Assembly: GCA_022316685.1 (NCBI GenBank)
Contig: JAKJHU010000038.1
Coordinates: forward strand, 916,384-980,383
Reading direction: 5' to 3'
Origin: Progne subis subis
Taxonomy: Eukaryota > Chordata > Aves > Passeriformes > Hirundinidae
Length of the DNA: 64,000 nucleotides
The notes under the pieces are model-generated. The model was not told the origin of the DNA. It saw nothing but the letters and a program-made list of their open reading frames with translations, and made no database searches. The position numbers and the translations under genes are program-made. This document shows, one piece after another, positions 1-12,882 of the stretch. The stretch's first letter is position 1, and each line of letters opens with the position of its first letter.

Positions 1-3000
1 TCTTTGAGTACCAACTGTTTGTACAAAAACTGTCTACTGAATTTTACACAAACTTATAGGTTTTGATTTCCACGGGAAAGGCTTTTCTACCATATATCTT
101 GATATCTTCTAATCTTTCTAAATATAAGAAATATATTTACTTGCCCCTATATGAGCTCTTGTGGATAGGAAAGTGCTACTAGCTCTATTTTTACAGCTGA
201 GAACTTGAAAGTTCTGTCATTCTTTGAATGACACCTTCAGAACTTTTGTGAAAGCAAATCTCCTAAATCCCGGCCAGAGCTCTTAATGTTGGTCTAGCCC
301 TTCTTGGAAACAAACACTCAATTTCTAATTGCAAATCTGCTGTCACCAGAGCAGTGAGTTAATTTCAAATCCTGTTTATAACCTTAGTATCTTATCACGA
401 CAATGTTCAAGGAATTTCTTAGTTATTGGCAGACCAAAAATATTTTGCGTAAATGAGTTGGAAAATATCATGATTATAATAATATGAATCCATCTGGAGA
501 AAAGATGTCCTTACTGATGAATCATTTATCAACAAAGTCATTTTGTTATGTGCATGTTTCAGATGTGCACATAACAAACAGAAGCAACTGTTCTTTATTT
601 TGAAGGGTGACCAGATGTGTCTATGTGCTCAGAAAGTTTAATTTGTATTTCAGCAAAGCAGGAATTGTTCTGGTACACAGAGCTGTTTTAGAGATTAAAA
701 CTTCAGGCTTATGATGCATCAGAGATACCAATGACCTTAAAACAATGGAAATAGTTTCACTTTTACAGCATCTTTCCTCTGATGATGTCAAACACCTGTT
801 TAGAGAGTAAGATTATATAAAAAGATTGCAATATAGAAAATAGATGAATGACTTGGCTTGGCCCAATTAATTTTGTTCTGCTTTGGTTTCAATTCCTTCA
901 ATAACAACTTATATTTCTGACACACCTACTATAGTAGTTCTAAAAAGAGCTATTACCAGAAGGATTCTATGATCCCTGTAGAAGATGGGAGTCCCACTTC
1001 TCCATGATGCCACTTCCTCTCTACAGTTGTTTTACTGGAAATCATTCCTGAGGGTAACCATGCAACCATTCAGAGCAGGGAAACTTTTCATCCAAGATTG
1101 TTGTGTTCTTTAGTCACTGTTTTTAGCCAAATCAAAATTATTCTTACTGTAGGTTTCTTCAACATCTAACAACAGATTGCAAAGACTGCAAAACTTATGT
1201 TAGGTACCATTGTTACCTAAAATTTGGTTACAATAAAAATCTGGCAATATAAACAGTGGTTATATGTACTCTTCAGTGCCCTTTCTGAAGAACATGTCAG
1301 ATTATTGAGTAGTGCATTTCCTTGCCTGATATTCTGCTGAATTGAAAGATAGGAAGCAAATAATTCTATAGACCTTAGACTCCCTGCTCAGACCACACTA
1401 TCTGTTACATCTAACAGGAGAAGCTCAGTGGATCCTGAGGTCACAACCAAATATACAACATTGAGGAGAACTCAAGGGAAAATGGGTATCTTTGTTGTCC
1501 ATTCAGTTATCCCAGAACCATTTGCTAATTGTACAAAGCATGGTTATTGTCTGTATTCTTTTTTTGTCTCCCTTTGAACCTCACTGGAGTGTAACTTTAT
1601 GTAAAGATGGAAAGATTGTTGTTGAAGCTGAATTAGAAATCTCAGAATGTAAGACTTATGTTTCTAATTAAAAGTATCCTCACACACTGGAAACAAAATA
1701 ATTTAGTAAATTTAAGGAGCCAGCATAACCAAAGCCACCTAGGTTTAGGAGCCAGAACAAATGTGTACTGAGGCTTACACAAAACTGCTTGACATGCAGC
1801 CTGGGCTCCTGAGAGGAGCAGGAGGTTTGGATAATCAAAAATAATTAGTCAAATTTTGTCTCCCTCAAAAAAGCCCCAAACAAACCCAAAAGACACTAAC
1901 ATTTTCTGTGGGAAAATGATGTTTTGGGTAAATTCCTGTCAAGAAAAAATGAAACCATATATTTTCAATCAAAAATAGCAGCTGCTTTTGCCTGAGTCAT
2001 TATTGTAGTGTGGCATAAGGCAAAGGCCCCAGTAACCAAGTAGCTCCACGGTTCATGCTGTGGGTTCCCTTGGGCCTATACTGGAAACTGCAGTTCGTTA
2101 TTTTTATTTCCCACTCCTCCCCAGTGGAACTTGAGTCTCTGCTGGGCTGTGTATCCCATGACACATCATACTGTCCTCCTGTAGTTCAGCCACTGCTGCC
2201 AATAATGGGATGTAATGCAGTCACACAGCAATGTTCAATGTGAAATATGGGCTGCCTGGAGAATGTGAGCCATGGAGGATCAGAACTTAGGACTGTGCAG
2301 ATGGATGCAGAGATTAATATTGACTCAAAAGTTGGAGATTAATAGTAACTGAAAAGTTGAAAGATTTTGTCTTTTCGGACAACCATTTAAAAAAATTTTG
2401 TTCTGAAACAAGGTTTTTATTATAACTATTAATATTCATTCAGAAAAAACAGTATCAGACTATTTTATGACATGGATATTTCATATTTAATCTGCTCAAA
2501 TTACAGATAGAGAACGAAAGAAAAATTAACAAAAAGACAACCTGTTTTTCCTTGAGGAAAATAAAATCATATTCTCTGGGAGACCCTAAAGATTCCCTTT
2601 AGCACTTGCGAGAGCCTCCTTTCTTCTGTTCTTTTGTCTTGCTAGTGCAAGCCTGGACTACAGGCTAGTTTAAAAGTTTTCAGGAGGAAACGAAGACAAG
2701 TCTCACTTTGTTTTCCTCCTGAACTTTCATTCTTACAGCACTTGTACTTCTGATTGAACCCAAGGAGCAAAGTGAGGGGAAAGACAGATAGGTTGGATTT
2801 TACTTTTTCTACTGAGATTTTAATTTTTTCTACAGTAAGTAACTAATGTTTTCAGTAATATTCAGGTTGCCTGAGAATAATGAAGTCTTATCCATATGCA
2901 ACTGCAGGTCAGTCAGCTATAGTGTCATCTTGCCTGTGGTGCTCAACTAGTGATTTTGACCTTGGTAGGAATGGATCATTCACTCAAGTGATGAGAGTTA

Positions 3001-4400
3001 ATTTAGCCTTCATAATACCCAGAGCTCAACCTTCTCAGGGCTACGATTTTTTTCAGTGATGCCAAATTATATGCAATCACTGAGTAATGTGAACAGTGAT
3101 CCGCTACTCTGTCTTTGGATGTAACCCACCAAAATCATCCTCCTCATACCGGCAGGAAACAGGTTAAAAATTCATTCAGTGCTGCACATGGTGGAGTGTA
3201 TGAGCTGTGTTATTGCCTAAACAGTATACTGAGAGAAAGTTAAGTTTGGTGATTTTTTTTTCCCCTAATTTTCTGTTCTATAGCTCTTTTCTCCTTTAAG
3301 GGAACTCTATGGGGTCCATTCAACAGAAATCACCATTAAATTTTCTCTCTTGGATTCACAAGCATTTATATCCTATTGTTAGAACTTGGGGAGAAGGCAC
3401 AATTGAAGACAAGCATAAAAAATGAGTTATTTTCATCTGTCTCTGCAAATTCACATAAGGTGTGAAGTAGAGCTTTTTAGTCAAAGGAGACTGGGTGAAA
3501 AGAGCAGAACACCAGAGGTTTTATTCATAACAAACCTGTGTTCTGAGCAGGCAGTTCACTGAGGAATTTCACAGTGTAACTCGTGTAGCTCAGAGCCTGG
3601 GGTTAGGATTGAGGTTGTTCTGTCCTCCAGGGTGCTGAGCTGTAGTCACCTGGCCTGCCCAGGTTCCAGGTCTGTGTGTTTTGCCTTTTTCCAGGAAGCA
3701 GGTTTAGCAAGAAGATCTATGAGAAAGTCTGTGACTTTATTCACACTTAGTGAACATTTTCATATAAATTGCTTCTTTAAGATGTTAGAGGAAGTAGTAT
3801 TTACATTAGGTAGAATAGCAGTGAATTTAGAAGGAACCTTGCACCTTTTTTGCAGAAAAAATAATTGAAGCTGCAGCAGCATGTAAAAATAAATGACAAA
3901 ATCAGTTAAATTAGTGCATTTGATAGATATTGAGACTGTCCTGAGGATGTTGAAATCTTCAAGGATATAGAAGAATGGTTGGAAATCGACTGAAAGTCCA
4001 CAATCACAAGTAGGTGTGCGAAGCTGTTATGCACAAAAATGTATAAAAATAGTAATGTTGAACAAAGGCATAAGTCTTATTGTATAAACCCATTCTGTGA
4101 AACCTTAGTGGTTTAGAAAATTTAAATCCCAAAATCTAATGATCTCTAGAAAAAATTACAGTACTTTCCACTGAATCAATCTACTAAGGATGTGTGTTTA
4201 AAATCTTGTTTCTTTCATCAGTGGAAACTTTCCCGTTGCAAAGGTGGATTCTGTATGGATCAGCTTTTCCAAATCAGTGCCTTAATATCTTTGGCAGGCT
4301 CTGTCAGAAAGGTTTGTCTTGCAAACATTTAAAAAACACATATGTGCTTACTGTTATTTCATAGCAAGTGTAATTTAGAGGGACTGTTCCAGGGTCTCCA
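1..4400. other. Sequence upstream of the first recognised relic exon
   Basis: AT-rich and without a convincing gene. If the dynein gene was whole, exons for the linker domain should lie here or further upstream. I searched for the WWTTEV.....LEEGYENA block that precedes the 5120 exon and did not find it, so those exons are absent, farther away or unrecognisable. Apart from the hairpin at 542-578 nothing stands out. Confidence 0.6.
542..578. repeat. Short inverted repeat, 13-bp perfect stem, 11-base loop
   Basis: The stretch tttgttatgtgca at 542-554 pairs with tgcacataacaaa at 566-578. No terminator or RNA-gene context is evident. Confidence 0.6.
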
Positions 4401-4411
4401 TCCCCTTCTCT

Positions 4412-4428
4412 CCCTCCCACCCCACCCC
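4412..4428 (-). other. G-quadruplex-type motif on the minus strand
   Basis: Four C runs of 3, 3, 4 and 4 are separated by single bases on the + strand, so the minus strand has four closely spaced G runs. Confidence 0.6.
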
Positions 4429-4711
4429 TCAAAAAAAATTCCAAACATACTTGATTGTTTTTGTTCAGAAGCATTGCATTTTAAATAAAGAGGTCCAGAT
4501 TCCTGGGAGTAAATCTGATTCATAGTGACTGCCAGTGGCTTCCAGGGCCACAGACAGGCACTCTGGGCCACCTCCTCAGTGTCACCATTCCCATCAGGGT
4601 GGGGAATTACATAGCAGTCTGATGAAGGAAGCCGTTCGGGGATCCTGCTTTTCATGTTCCTCTGACACAAAGAAGTCGTGATCAAGGCAATCAGGCCCCG
4701 AAGTGTTGTTT

Positions 4712-4735
4712 CCCACCCCTCCCCTCCCCAGCCCC
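4712..4735 (-). other. Strong G-quadruplex-type motif on the minus strand
   Basis: The + strand has C runs of 3, 4, 4, 4 and 4 separated by 1, 1, 1 and 2 bases. This is the second such motif within 320 bp, about 0.4 kb upstream of the first dynein relic exon. Confidence 0.65.
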
Positions 4736-5119
4736 TGAATTTCCTGTAGTAAACATGAAGTGTATTGTGATTGGTTTGGAAGCAGAATTTTAAAGTATAT
4801 GTATGATACTTTAAACATCTGGTAGCTTTATCATGTGTGCAGTTACAGACTAGTATTCCAAGTGCAGTATCAGACTGTTATTTATCTGTCCTGAAATTAA
4901 GTTCTGGGAACCAGCAGAAAAGTGTATTTTTGTTATTAAGGAGTAAAATTAAAATTGAAAGTAAACAGCACCATTATTAGTTTGCAAAAGTTATTTGCTT
5001 TGATTAAAAGCACCAATAAATGTGTCTTGGTTCTATAACTGCTCCATTTAGCACTTGACATATAATAGGTTTTTTTCTCCACAGTGTAATATCTCCATTG
5101 AAATATAATTATTTTGCAG

Positions 5120-5251
5120 ATTGCTCAACTGAATGCCCTTATAAACATGCTGTTAGGGGAACTCGCCCCTGGTGATCATCAGAACATCATGACAATATGC
5201 ACAATTGATGTACATGCAAGGGATGTTGTAGCCACGCTTATAGCACAGAAG
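5120..5251 (+). pseudogene. Dynein relic exon: end of linker / entry to AAA1, reading frame intact
   Basis: Forty-four codons without a stop lie between an acceptor (ttattttgcag) and a donor (gtaatttg), phase 0 at both ends. The translation contains [12 protein letters not shown] and [14 protein letters not shown], a signature of axonemal dynein heavy chains located just before the AAA1 ATPase module. This is the best preserved exon in the window and identifies the family by itself. Against the family sequence as I recall it, usually conserved basic residues are changed (GDHQNIM where GDRQKIM is usual; VVATLI where VVAKLI is usual). That fits relaxed constraint. Taken alone it could be an exon of a working gene; the broken exons downstream argue otherwise. 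Confidence 0.9.
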
Positions 5252-5783
5252 GTAATTTGTTGCAGAGCAATTACACTAATGCATTTTTAAAAGCATAAAA
5301 TAAAGTATAATTTCATTTGTTGAAAAGATATTCTGGTGGCTTATGTATGGCAATGACAGAACACTTTGATTAAATCAATTTTTGTCCTTTTATATTTTTT
5401 GCTTTAGAGTTAGATAATTACATTTACCAGTTAAAGAATTCACATTTTAAAATATATAGATATTTTGTCCAAATATTTAAAAACTTTGTTTAAAATGTAT
5501 GCTGTAATGTGACAGCTGGTTTCTCATTAATTTGCCTCCCATTTCTGATCTTTTCACAACTAATATAAATCTCACACTTATTGGAGATAGCTAGAAAGTT
5601 TAATATATACAAAATATAAGACAGCAATTGCATTATGTTTCCAGGTGGCTTTTGGGTTTTTTCTATAAATAGGTTTTATTTCCCTACCAGTTTCTGAAGT
5701 GGAGTCTGTACTGCTAACCCTTTCCATGCCTGACTTCTGAACTGCTGGTGCCTATTTATAGTAATTTGCTATTCTATCTCCAG

Positions 5784-5985
5784 GCTGTGAACACTCAGAC
5801 AGGAAGGAGATGGTGAGAGGCATCATGGAATGTCTGCTCCCTTATGCATGGTTAGGCAGGTAAGAGAGAGCTGTTCTGTCTTCCATTCCTGCTGCTTGCA
5901 GCCAGCTGACCTCCAAAGGGGGCACAGCCCCCACTTTGAATAAGCAGCTTCTTTCCAGAGTCAGACCTCTAGAGCTTTTCTGTTT
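5784..5985 (+). pseudogene. Dynein relic exon: AAA1 N-terminal part including the former Walker A region
   Basis: The segment follows the acceptor ctatctccag in phase 0, matching the phase of the preceding exon. It starts AVNTQ where dyneins have VENSQ. In one frame there follow RRW, a stop (TGA) where Asp is expected, E and NVC (for NIC), matching RHRWDDTEKHCF..NICDAQF with deletions. About 70 bases on, the DNA resembles the coding sequence for HLT..GAPAGPAGTGK: a ctgacc core, a gggggcaca stretch, then an aag codon at the Walker A lysine position. A donor-like gtaaga at 5860 may be chance or may end the exon early. The second half is weaker than the first. If correct, the main ATP-hydrolysis P-loop of the motor is destroyed. 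Confidence 0.5.
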
Positions 5986-6711
5986 ATTCATGAGGAGTAA
6001 CAAAGAAGAGAAAAACTGTGTAGGTGTCAAGTGTGTGTGTGTAATGCACATCTATTCACTCATCCTCTATAGCCTGTCATCCTTCTATCCATCTGTTGCA
6101 TTCTAGCATTTACTCACTGTAAAATTCACCTTTTGGCAACACATAGCTGCCAAGATCAAGGATTGTGCTGTTTCTCTGCATTTCCAAACACCTTCCTATC
6201 CCTGCAACGGTAAGCACTTGATTATTTTGCTTTATTATAGGTCATAATTTTGCTGCAGACCAGACACAGTATTTAGGTTTCTCAGAAATCCAGTCTTTAC
6301 ATAAATGGCCTAAATAAATAGTTCAAGATGAAGACCACAGTGAACTTGTGGAAGTAAAAATTGTTTTATTTGAAAGAAAGAAATAGAAAAAAAACCACAG
6401 TAAATTATTTCAGTTTACCATGAAACCTTATCCAGTACAAAACGGTCTCTTAGCCTTTTTAACTGGTATTCTGTAAAATTGAGGAAAAAAAGCAAAACCA
6501 AAAGCAACATGAGCAACAAAAAAATCCCTCAACACTCTTACAGTTTCTGAACAAAATCCATTCTACTAAGCATAATCACTTTGTTGTGGTGTGATGCATA
6601 ATAGCAGTTGCATCGAAAATTTGCAGCAATTTAAAATATTCTTTTCACTGAAATTGTTTATCCACATTGCCAAAGCCTTTAAGGAAGTACTGATGTTTTT
6701 CATATTGTCAG

Positions 6712-6778
6712 GAGCAGCTGTTTCTATCTGCTGTGGCTCTCTAACCGCTAACTAGGCAGATGGCACACAGTAGCTGAG
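6712..6778 (+). pseudogene. Possible dynein relic exon: AAA1, FNCSEQMDYK region
   Basis: Between an acceptor (ttcatattgtcag) and a weak donor (gtgtgt) lies a segment whose DNA resembles the coding sequence for VFNCSEQMDYK: a ctctctaaccgct stretch followed by gcagatgg, with a 2-base insertion between. Order and position fit the AAA1 module. The match is short, so it may be chance. Confidence 0.25.
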
Positions 6779-9504
6779 GTGTGTCTGTTGTGTACAGGAT
6801 CAACTTTTCTGGCTTTTAGGAAGCACAGCTGCCATGCTATTATGATGATGATGATCCTTATGTATTTCAGACATTGGAGGCCTTATATAGAGCTGCATGC
6901 TTTGAAGGGGTGATTAGGGTCTTTAGTACACTGAATAAGTACTTAAATAATCAAACTGACAAGCTGTGTGGAAATATGGAATCCCTATTAATGAGAATTT
7001 TGGGTAGGGATCAGGGGACTCTGTAAAAACCAAGTAAAATTATTTGCCGCAGACACAAACGTCTCAATATTATATAGCATGTTAATATCGGTATAAAGTA
7101 GTTCAGTATCTACTAGAGACAAATATGTTTATGAATGAATAAATATGTTTTACATCATTAACTCTGGTCAGTTATTCAAAGAACATGCTGTAGAAAATAA
7201 TGGACAGTGAAAACTAGAGAAGGCCTAAGATTTTTGTCCCAGTTGGCAGAAACTTGATCCATAGAATATTGGAACTAGCAACACTTCTTTTCCTGTATCT
7301 TGATTGTAGTAATTAATATATTAATGTCTACTTTTTCCTTCAAAATAACTACTTCCTTAACATTCTTGTGTGCTTGGGTAGCATAAGAGAGCTGGAGGTG
7401 ATAGTAAGATGTGTCTGGGGCTTAAGGATGCCATGAAGTGCTGACCAGATGCTGCATTTCCTGTTGGTTTAAGGCATTAGTTCATTAGGCCACTAATCAA
7501 AACCATGTGCTCTGCTAACAAACCATTTCATCACCTGAGTGCTGGAGCATGCACATACTGTTTCCAACTAACTGGGACCTGATCCAAGTCAGTGCAAAGT
7601 CTCTTGCTGGCATCAATTGGTGGTAGAAGAGGTTGTCTGAGAATGGTTGTCCTTGTTATTGTTTGTCTTCACATAGCTCAGCTGAAAATATTTTACCCAG
7701 AAATATGGAATTATTTTATCTTTTCTGTATCTTGTTAGGGGATGTTCCATAAAGTATTCCCATCTTGTTACAAAATAAAAATAAAAATAATTAGGGGCCC
7801 ATGGGGTTGATGTGCATAAAGTTTTGTTTTTCAGAAATACCAGTGCTAACCTTTATTTTCTAAAGAATGATGTCAAGGTATTGAGCAGACATGGAGATTG
7901 ATTCATCATTTCAGTCCTGAGTTAAGAGCTGAAACTACTTGAGATACAGACTGGGCAATGTCACCTCAACAGTGCTTATGCTGACCACTACTGTGTGTGT
8001 AAAGCAAAACTGTCCAGCTTCAAAGCTTCCAGCAAGGCTTGTTCCTGATGGCAGTATAAACAACCTAATAAAATCGCATTCTGCAGTTGTGTCTAAAGAG
8101 CTCCAGCCCTAAAACCATGAACAAATATAACATGAAATTGTGAAACATGCTTTTTTCTTCAGCTTAATGCAATGCTATCACTTCCCAAATATAATTTTGT
8201 AAGTTCGGAAAGAGTTGTAAGAACAATAACTTCCTTGCACACGATGAAAACAGCTGAGGAGAAAAGCAGGGAAGTTTGACCATTGAGATTTCACCAAATG
8301 GGAGGAGGGAGAAATCAATTAGTAAAGCTGTGGGATCAATGTGTTGGAGAGGTGTACAAGAACAAAAAAGGAGGATGACTCATGGAGTGGAAGGTGGAAA
8401 GACAGAGCATCTTGACTGGGAAAGGACAAAAGAAATAGTCTGATTCCTCAGAAGCCAATGAAGGCAGACCTACAAGCAAAGTACAAGATGAGCAGTTTAC
8501 AGCAATAACAAGAAATACTGCAGGGTTAGAGGATCATGCAGAGATGGTCACAGAAGAAAGCAGAAGTACTGCAGCGCTAAGGGAAAAGGTTTTCACAAAG
8601 TCACAGATATCAGAAAGCACATGGAAGACAATCACAAAGGTGAAGAAGATGAAGATCAAGGGCGGAGAAGAGGACTAATGAGCCTGGGAGATTTAGGACA
8701 AGCAAGGAGAAGCACTGGTGCCTGCTGCACGGGAGATGAAAGAAGAGAGATTGATAAATCGGAGAAGGGATTTCTTCAAGCAGGTGAAAAATATCACTGG
8801 GTAAGAAGTGAAGAAATCTGCCTTGATTGAGGCCAGAAAAATTTGGTGAGGCAAGATGAAAAGAGAGGAATAGGTGAGCATCCTTCAAAAGCATTTATAT
8901 TTGGTAAGAAAACAGAAGAAATTCCTAATTTATTTTTTGAGGTAATGCTGGCATGTGCTGTTTTAGGGTAAGATGGTTTTGTGGTTGGAAAGTTGGGGAA
9001 ACAGCACTATGGATGGAATTGTGGAAACATAAAAAAATGTACAGATGATGGAATTTACTAATGGAGCATCACAATCAAAATTATACTGTTCGGGTTGCCT
9101 ATGTTCAGTTTTACATACCCAACTCTGAGAAATAACAGCTTAGGTTAAAAAAAAAAATCAAAAAGTGAACAACCAACCAAATCAACAATAACCTTGCAAA
9201 TTCAAACAGGGCAATTTACTTTTTTTTTTTGAGGAAACCATGTATTTTAGAATGAAACATGCTCTGTGAGTAGCTGCTGTGCTTTCTTTCGGTTCAAACT
9301 ACCAGAGTGCATCAGGCTTTCCTCAGGTAGCCTTCATGTTTCCTGCTGGGGAATATAAGGCAGATGATCAAAGGTGTCAGCCACTCACCCTTCCCCCTAG
9401 TGCTGCTTTGTCTTTCTGTAGTAATTTCTGGTTTGGCTTTTTTTTTTTCCCCCACCCCATAGGTAGAACTTCCAGAAATGGCAGACACAGAAATCAATCT
9501 TACT

Positions 9505-9600
9505 AGAGGAATTCCAAAGGAAACTTGGCCCTGAGCATTCAGATTAAAAATGTGGCACAAAGCTTGAGCCAAGTGTAACCTGGTAGGATCAAACACTGCA
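9505..9600 (-). repeat. Dispersed repeat, copy A (inverted relative to copy B)
   Basis: A core of about 67 bp (gccctgagcattcagatta, then gcacaaagcttgagccaag and cctggtaggatc) matches the reverse complement of 13725-13812 with about nine differences, or roughly 87% identity. I do not recognise the family. Confidence 0.75.
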
Positions 9601-11344
9601 TTTCAATGAAACCAGAAGAATTTTTGTATAGAAAGAAGAAACTAAGAATCTTCTCACTGCTTGTTATTTTACTCCTTACTACTGGTACAGCGTCAGTCAT
9701 AATTGTTACTCCAAGTTCATCATCTGAAATAACGAACTGTAGGAAAGAGTAGGCTGTGACAAAAAAAAAAAAAAAAATTGTTTCGAGTCATAGAGGTTGA
9801 CCTATCTCAATAGCCTTTATCCTTTTTTGCTCTGTTTCTCAAGCTGAGCACTAGGCAGAAGCATGCAGAATCCATGTGCTATATATGTATGACTGCTAAA
9901 AATTTTGTTTTCTCTTCATTTTATTTATTCAGTGTAACAAGAAACGTGAAGACAATGACAACAGTGTTCAGGAAACTCGATTGCTATCCTTTGATAATGA
10001 AGTAATAAAACTGGACTGTAGCAGTGTGCTTTCCTTCATAAACCTTTCTTTGGAATGAAGTATTACTATTCCACAGTCATGAAAGAGATCGTCTCTACAT
10101 CCAAGTTATTCTGTGCTTTAAAATTTTGTCAGAGTAAAAGGTAAGATGACCATAATGGATCTTTTCTTTCTTTACATGCATTGTTTATGTAACAGACACC
10201 TGAGTTTACTAAGTCAGTTATAGTTTTTTACCTTTTAGAGTCAATAGACTGGCCCTGCAAATACTTGAGTATCTTGTTGATCCAATGTGGTCAGCAGGAG
10301 AAAGGAGGAAAATGTTTGGGCAGAATAACTCACAGATATGCATTCTTCAGGAGCTGGGCATTAACTAGCATTCATTGACTTTTATAAATCAACTGGAGAA
10401 AGAACTTTATTCTACAGCAAGAAAAAGCCCTAAAGTACACCTGGTGTGAGCTGGCCAGGTGTACAGGTGTACAGGTGTACATTAACATCAGAAACAAAAG
10501 CAGACGAATAACAAATTGCCACTTCACTGGATTTGCTCCATCCAGTAACTCAATCTCCTTTTTATGCTGAGGAGCCCAGAACGAGAACATGGTCCTCCTG
10601 TCTTCATCTCACTACATTTAGTAGTCTTATGCCTCTGTATGCTTCTAGTGCTATAAGGTTTATGTACCACATAAATATTTACTCTAATTTCTATACATGA
10701 CTACATGTTCTCTGCTTAAATTTGCTCTGCATTTTTATTTAATGGATGTGAAACTTCACAATTTACAAATTACAACAGCTAATCCCATCTGCTAAGAAAA
10801 ACACAGTAATAGTCCATCAAGAGGGTTGTTTAATTTTGTTCAACAATTTTTGAAATTACAACAGTAAAAAAAGGTAAATAATCACCTATCAAAGAAGTTC
10901 TAATGTTTTCATGACTTACATGAAGACCAGTAAAACAAAGAAGTCAATTAGTGCATTGTCTTAAATTCAAAAGAAATGCAACTCCCTTTTTACAGTAAGA
11001 TAACACACAAAATCTCATCAGCAACAGTGGATATATAATTTAAGAGTATACATTCCCAAATTAATTACATAAAGGAAAATCTGCAGACAAGAGCAGATTT
11101 GTATATAACACTATATTTCTCTTTTTGCTAGTGATGCACTTCACATAATTCATTCTGATTTTAATTTTGATGATTTTTTAAAACAAAGTGTTTTCTCTAG
11201 GGCAGGGTTAGTGATTAATTTTAGCAATGATTTTGGTACCTGAATTATTTTTGTTTGTACAAGACATTGCTCTTATGCCCTTTAGTCTCCCATGTTGTGT
11301 GCTCTTCTGTGATCAGGTCCACTTGTTTATCATATTTCAGTATA

Positions 11345-11400
11345 CTTTGTGTAACAGCCATTAAAGGTCTTTTCCAATCAAAATGTTTCTATGATTCTGT
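11345..11400 (+). mobile_element. CR1 LINE fragment, 3' terminus
   Basis: The sequence ttaaaggtcttttccaatca, followed by atgtttctatgattctgt, is the typical 3' end of avian CR1 elements, which truncate at the 5' end. Only about 55 bp is recognisable. Confidence 0.8.
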
Positions 11401-12038
11401 CCTCTCTGGGGGTTAGCCACCTAAAGGCAGGCTACTTTCCAATCTCTCTAGAATAGCCTGCTTCCAAAGTAAATAAGTCCCTTGAAAGACCCAGCAGAGC
11501 CCTCTCTGGAGAGGTAGACTTCTCACTTTTCACCTCAGTGAATGAAAAATATCCCTTTGTCTTTGATCAGAAAAGATGCGATGTGCCATTTGAGTTTTTC
11601 TGATGGCAGGGTTATCCTTCTAACATATGTACCAACAAAAGTGCCTATTGTGCCTCCTGAAATCTTTGTGAATCAAATGAACTATGTCTAAAACACTCCA
11701 TGGAAAAGTCTATCTTGTTGTTCTGGGTCCTCAGCACTGCAGCTGGCTCTTTTTCTCTTTTACTATTGCTAGCTTGAAGTATCTATAAGGGTTTATGGCA
11801 AACTGGAGTATAGGAATGCTTTTATGAACTCAATTGCATCTCTGTTGATTTGCTTTCTGTTGTGGTGCTTTGAGTTAAGACACTGCAGGATGGGGTTTGG
11901 CCAAAGAAGAAAGTTAAGTGAGAAATGAAGTGATTTTTAAGCTAATTTTTGTGTTATCCTATGGCACAGTAACTTTCTTTTGATTTTTTGAGGGAGACTG
12001 GTGAATTTGAGATGGCAGTTTTTCATAGTAGTAAATGT

Positions 12039-12069
12039 GGGGGGTGGGGGCAGGTGGGGGCTGGTGGGG
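12039..12069 (+). other. G-quadruplex-type motif on the plus strand
   Basis: G runs of 6, 5, 5 and 4 are separated by loops of 1, 5 and 5 bases. Confidence 0.6.
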
Positions 12070-12882
12070 AAGTCTTCCAGAAAAATATCAGAACTCTTTT
12101 TTGGTAGCTACAAAAACCCCTCTTCTCCTCTTCCTCCCCCCTTTTTTATGGATTATAGTACTGGGCATTAAGTACTCCCAATAAGAAACAGGTAAAGGCT
12201 AGAAGGTCAAGAAACTGTCATGAAGATAGTTTAGTAGATAGATTTGAGATAATTAAAACTTTAAGATATAATGGCATATTCCATTGCAAACAGGCTACTG
12301 AAGACTGTAAGGGAGCTAAAATAATTAAGAATTTAAGCTATATGAGACTCTGTGGCAGAGATTTTTTTTTATTTTTTTATTTTTTTTTTCTTTAAAAAAA
12401 CCTGAATATTTTCTTCCCCTGAAAGTACCTGAAATATATAGGTGAAAGATGGTATAAAATAGTAAAGCACTGCTGGTTTATTAGAGGTTTTTTTCTGATT
12501 ATCCCAAGAGAGATTTACCACAAATTTTCCGATGTGCATATGCTAAATTTAGGTTTCAATACCTTTCTCATTTTATTAAATTATCATTCTAAGAAAGCAT
12601 ATAGGCCTCCTTTTTTGAAAATTGCTTGGTGTAAAAACAGTCTACTGTGCTTATCAAATTCTGAAACACTTATGGTTTTTTAATCTTAGGCAAGAAAATG
12701 TTTATTGATCTGTGAAATGCTAATGAGGTTTTCTTAATATTATCTTGTTTATTGCTACTATTGACAATTTGTTTCCTGTGCATTTTTAAGTCTGAAAATG
12801 TCCAAGTCCAAAGACTGCTATAAAACATTCCTATTTCTTATAGATATGCTATTAATTTGCCCCTGGTGTTAAACCACTGATG

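Larger units (their letters stand above)
6779..12882. other. Relic intron(s) with no recognisable AAA1 Walker B exon
   Basis: The dynein exons for GNIYKGL..TGAWGCFDEFNR and the following helix should fall here. I could not find them, suggesting deletion or complete erosion. The interval holds repeat copy A (9505-9600), a CR1 tail (11345-11400), a G-rich motif (12039-12069), poly-A and poly-T runs and a purine-rich stretch (8330-8830) that I cannot identify. Confidence 0.5.

Noticed and set aside
9935..10070. Segment between splice-like sites considered as the FDEFNR exon
   Set aside because: No ordered match to dynein beyond a few bases.
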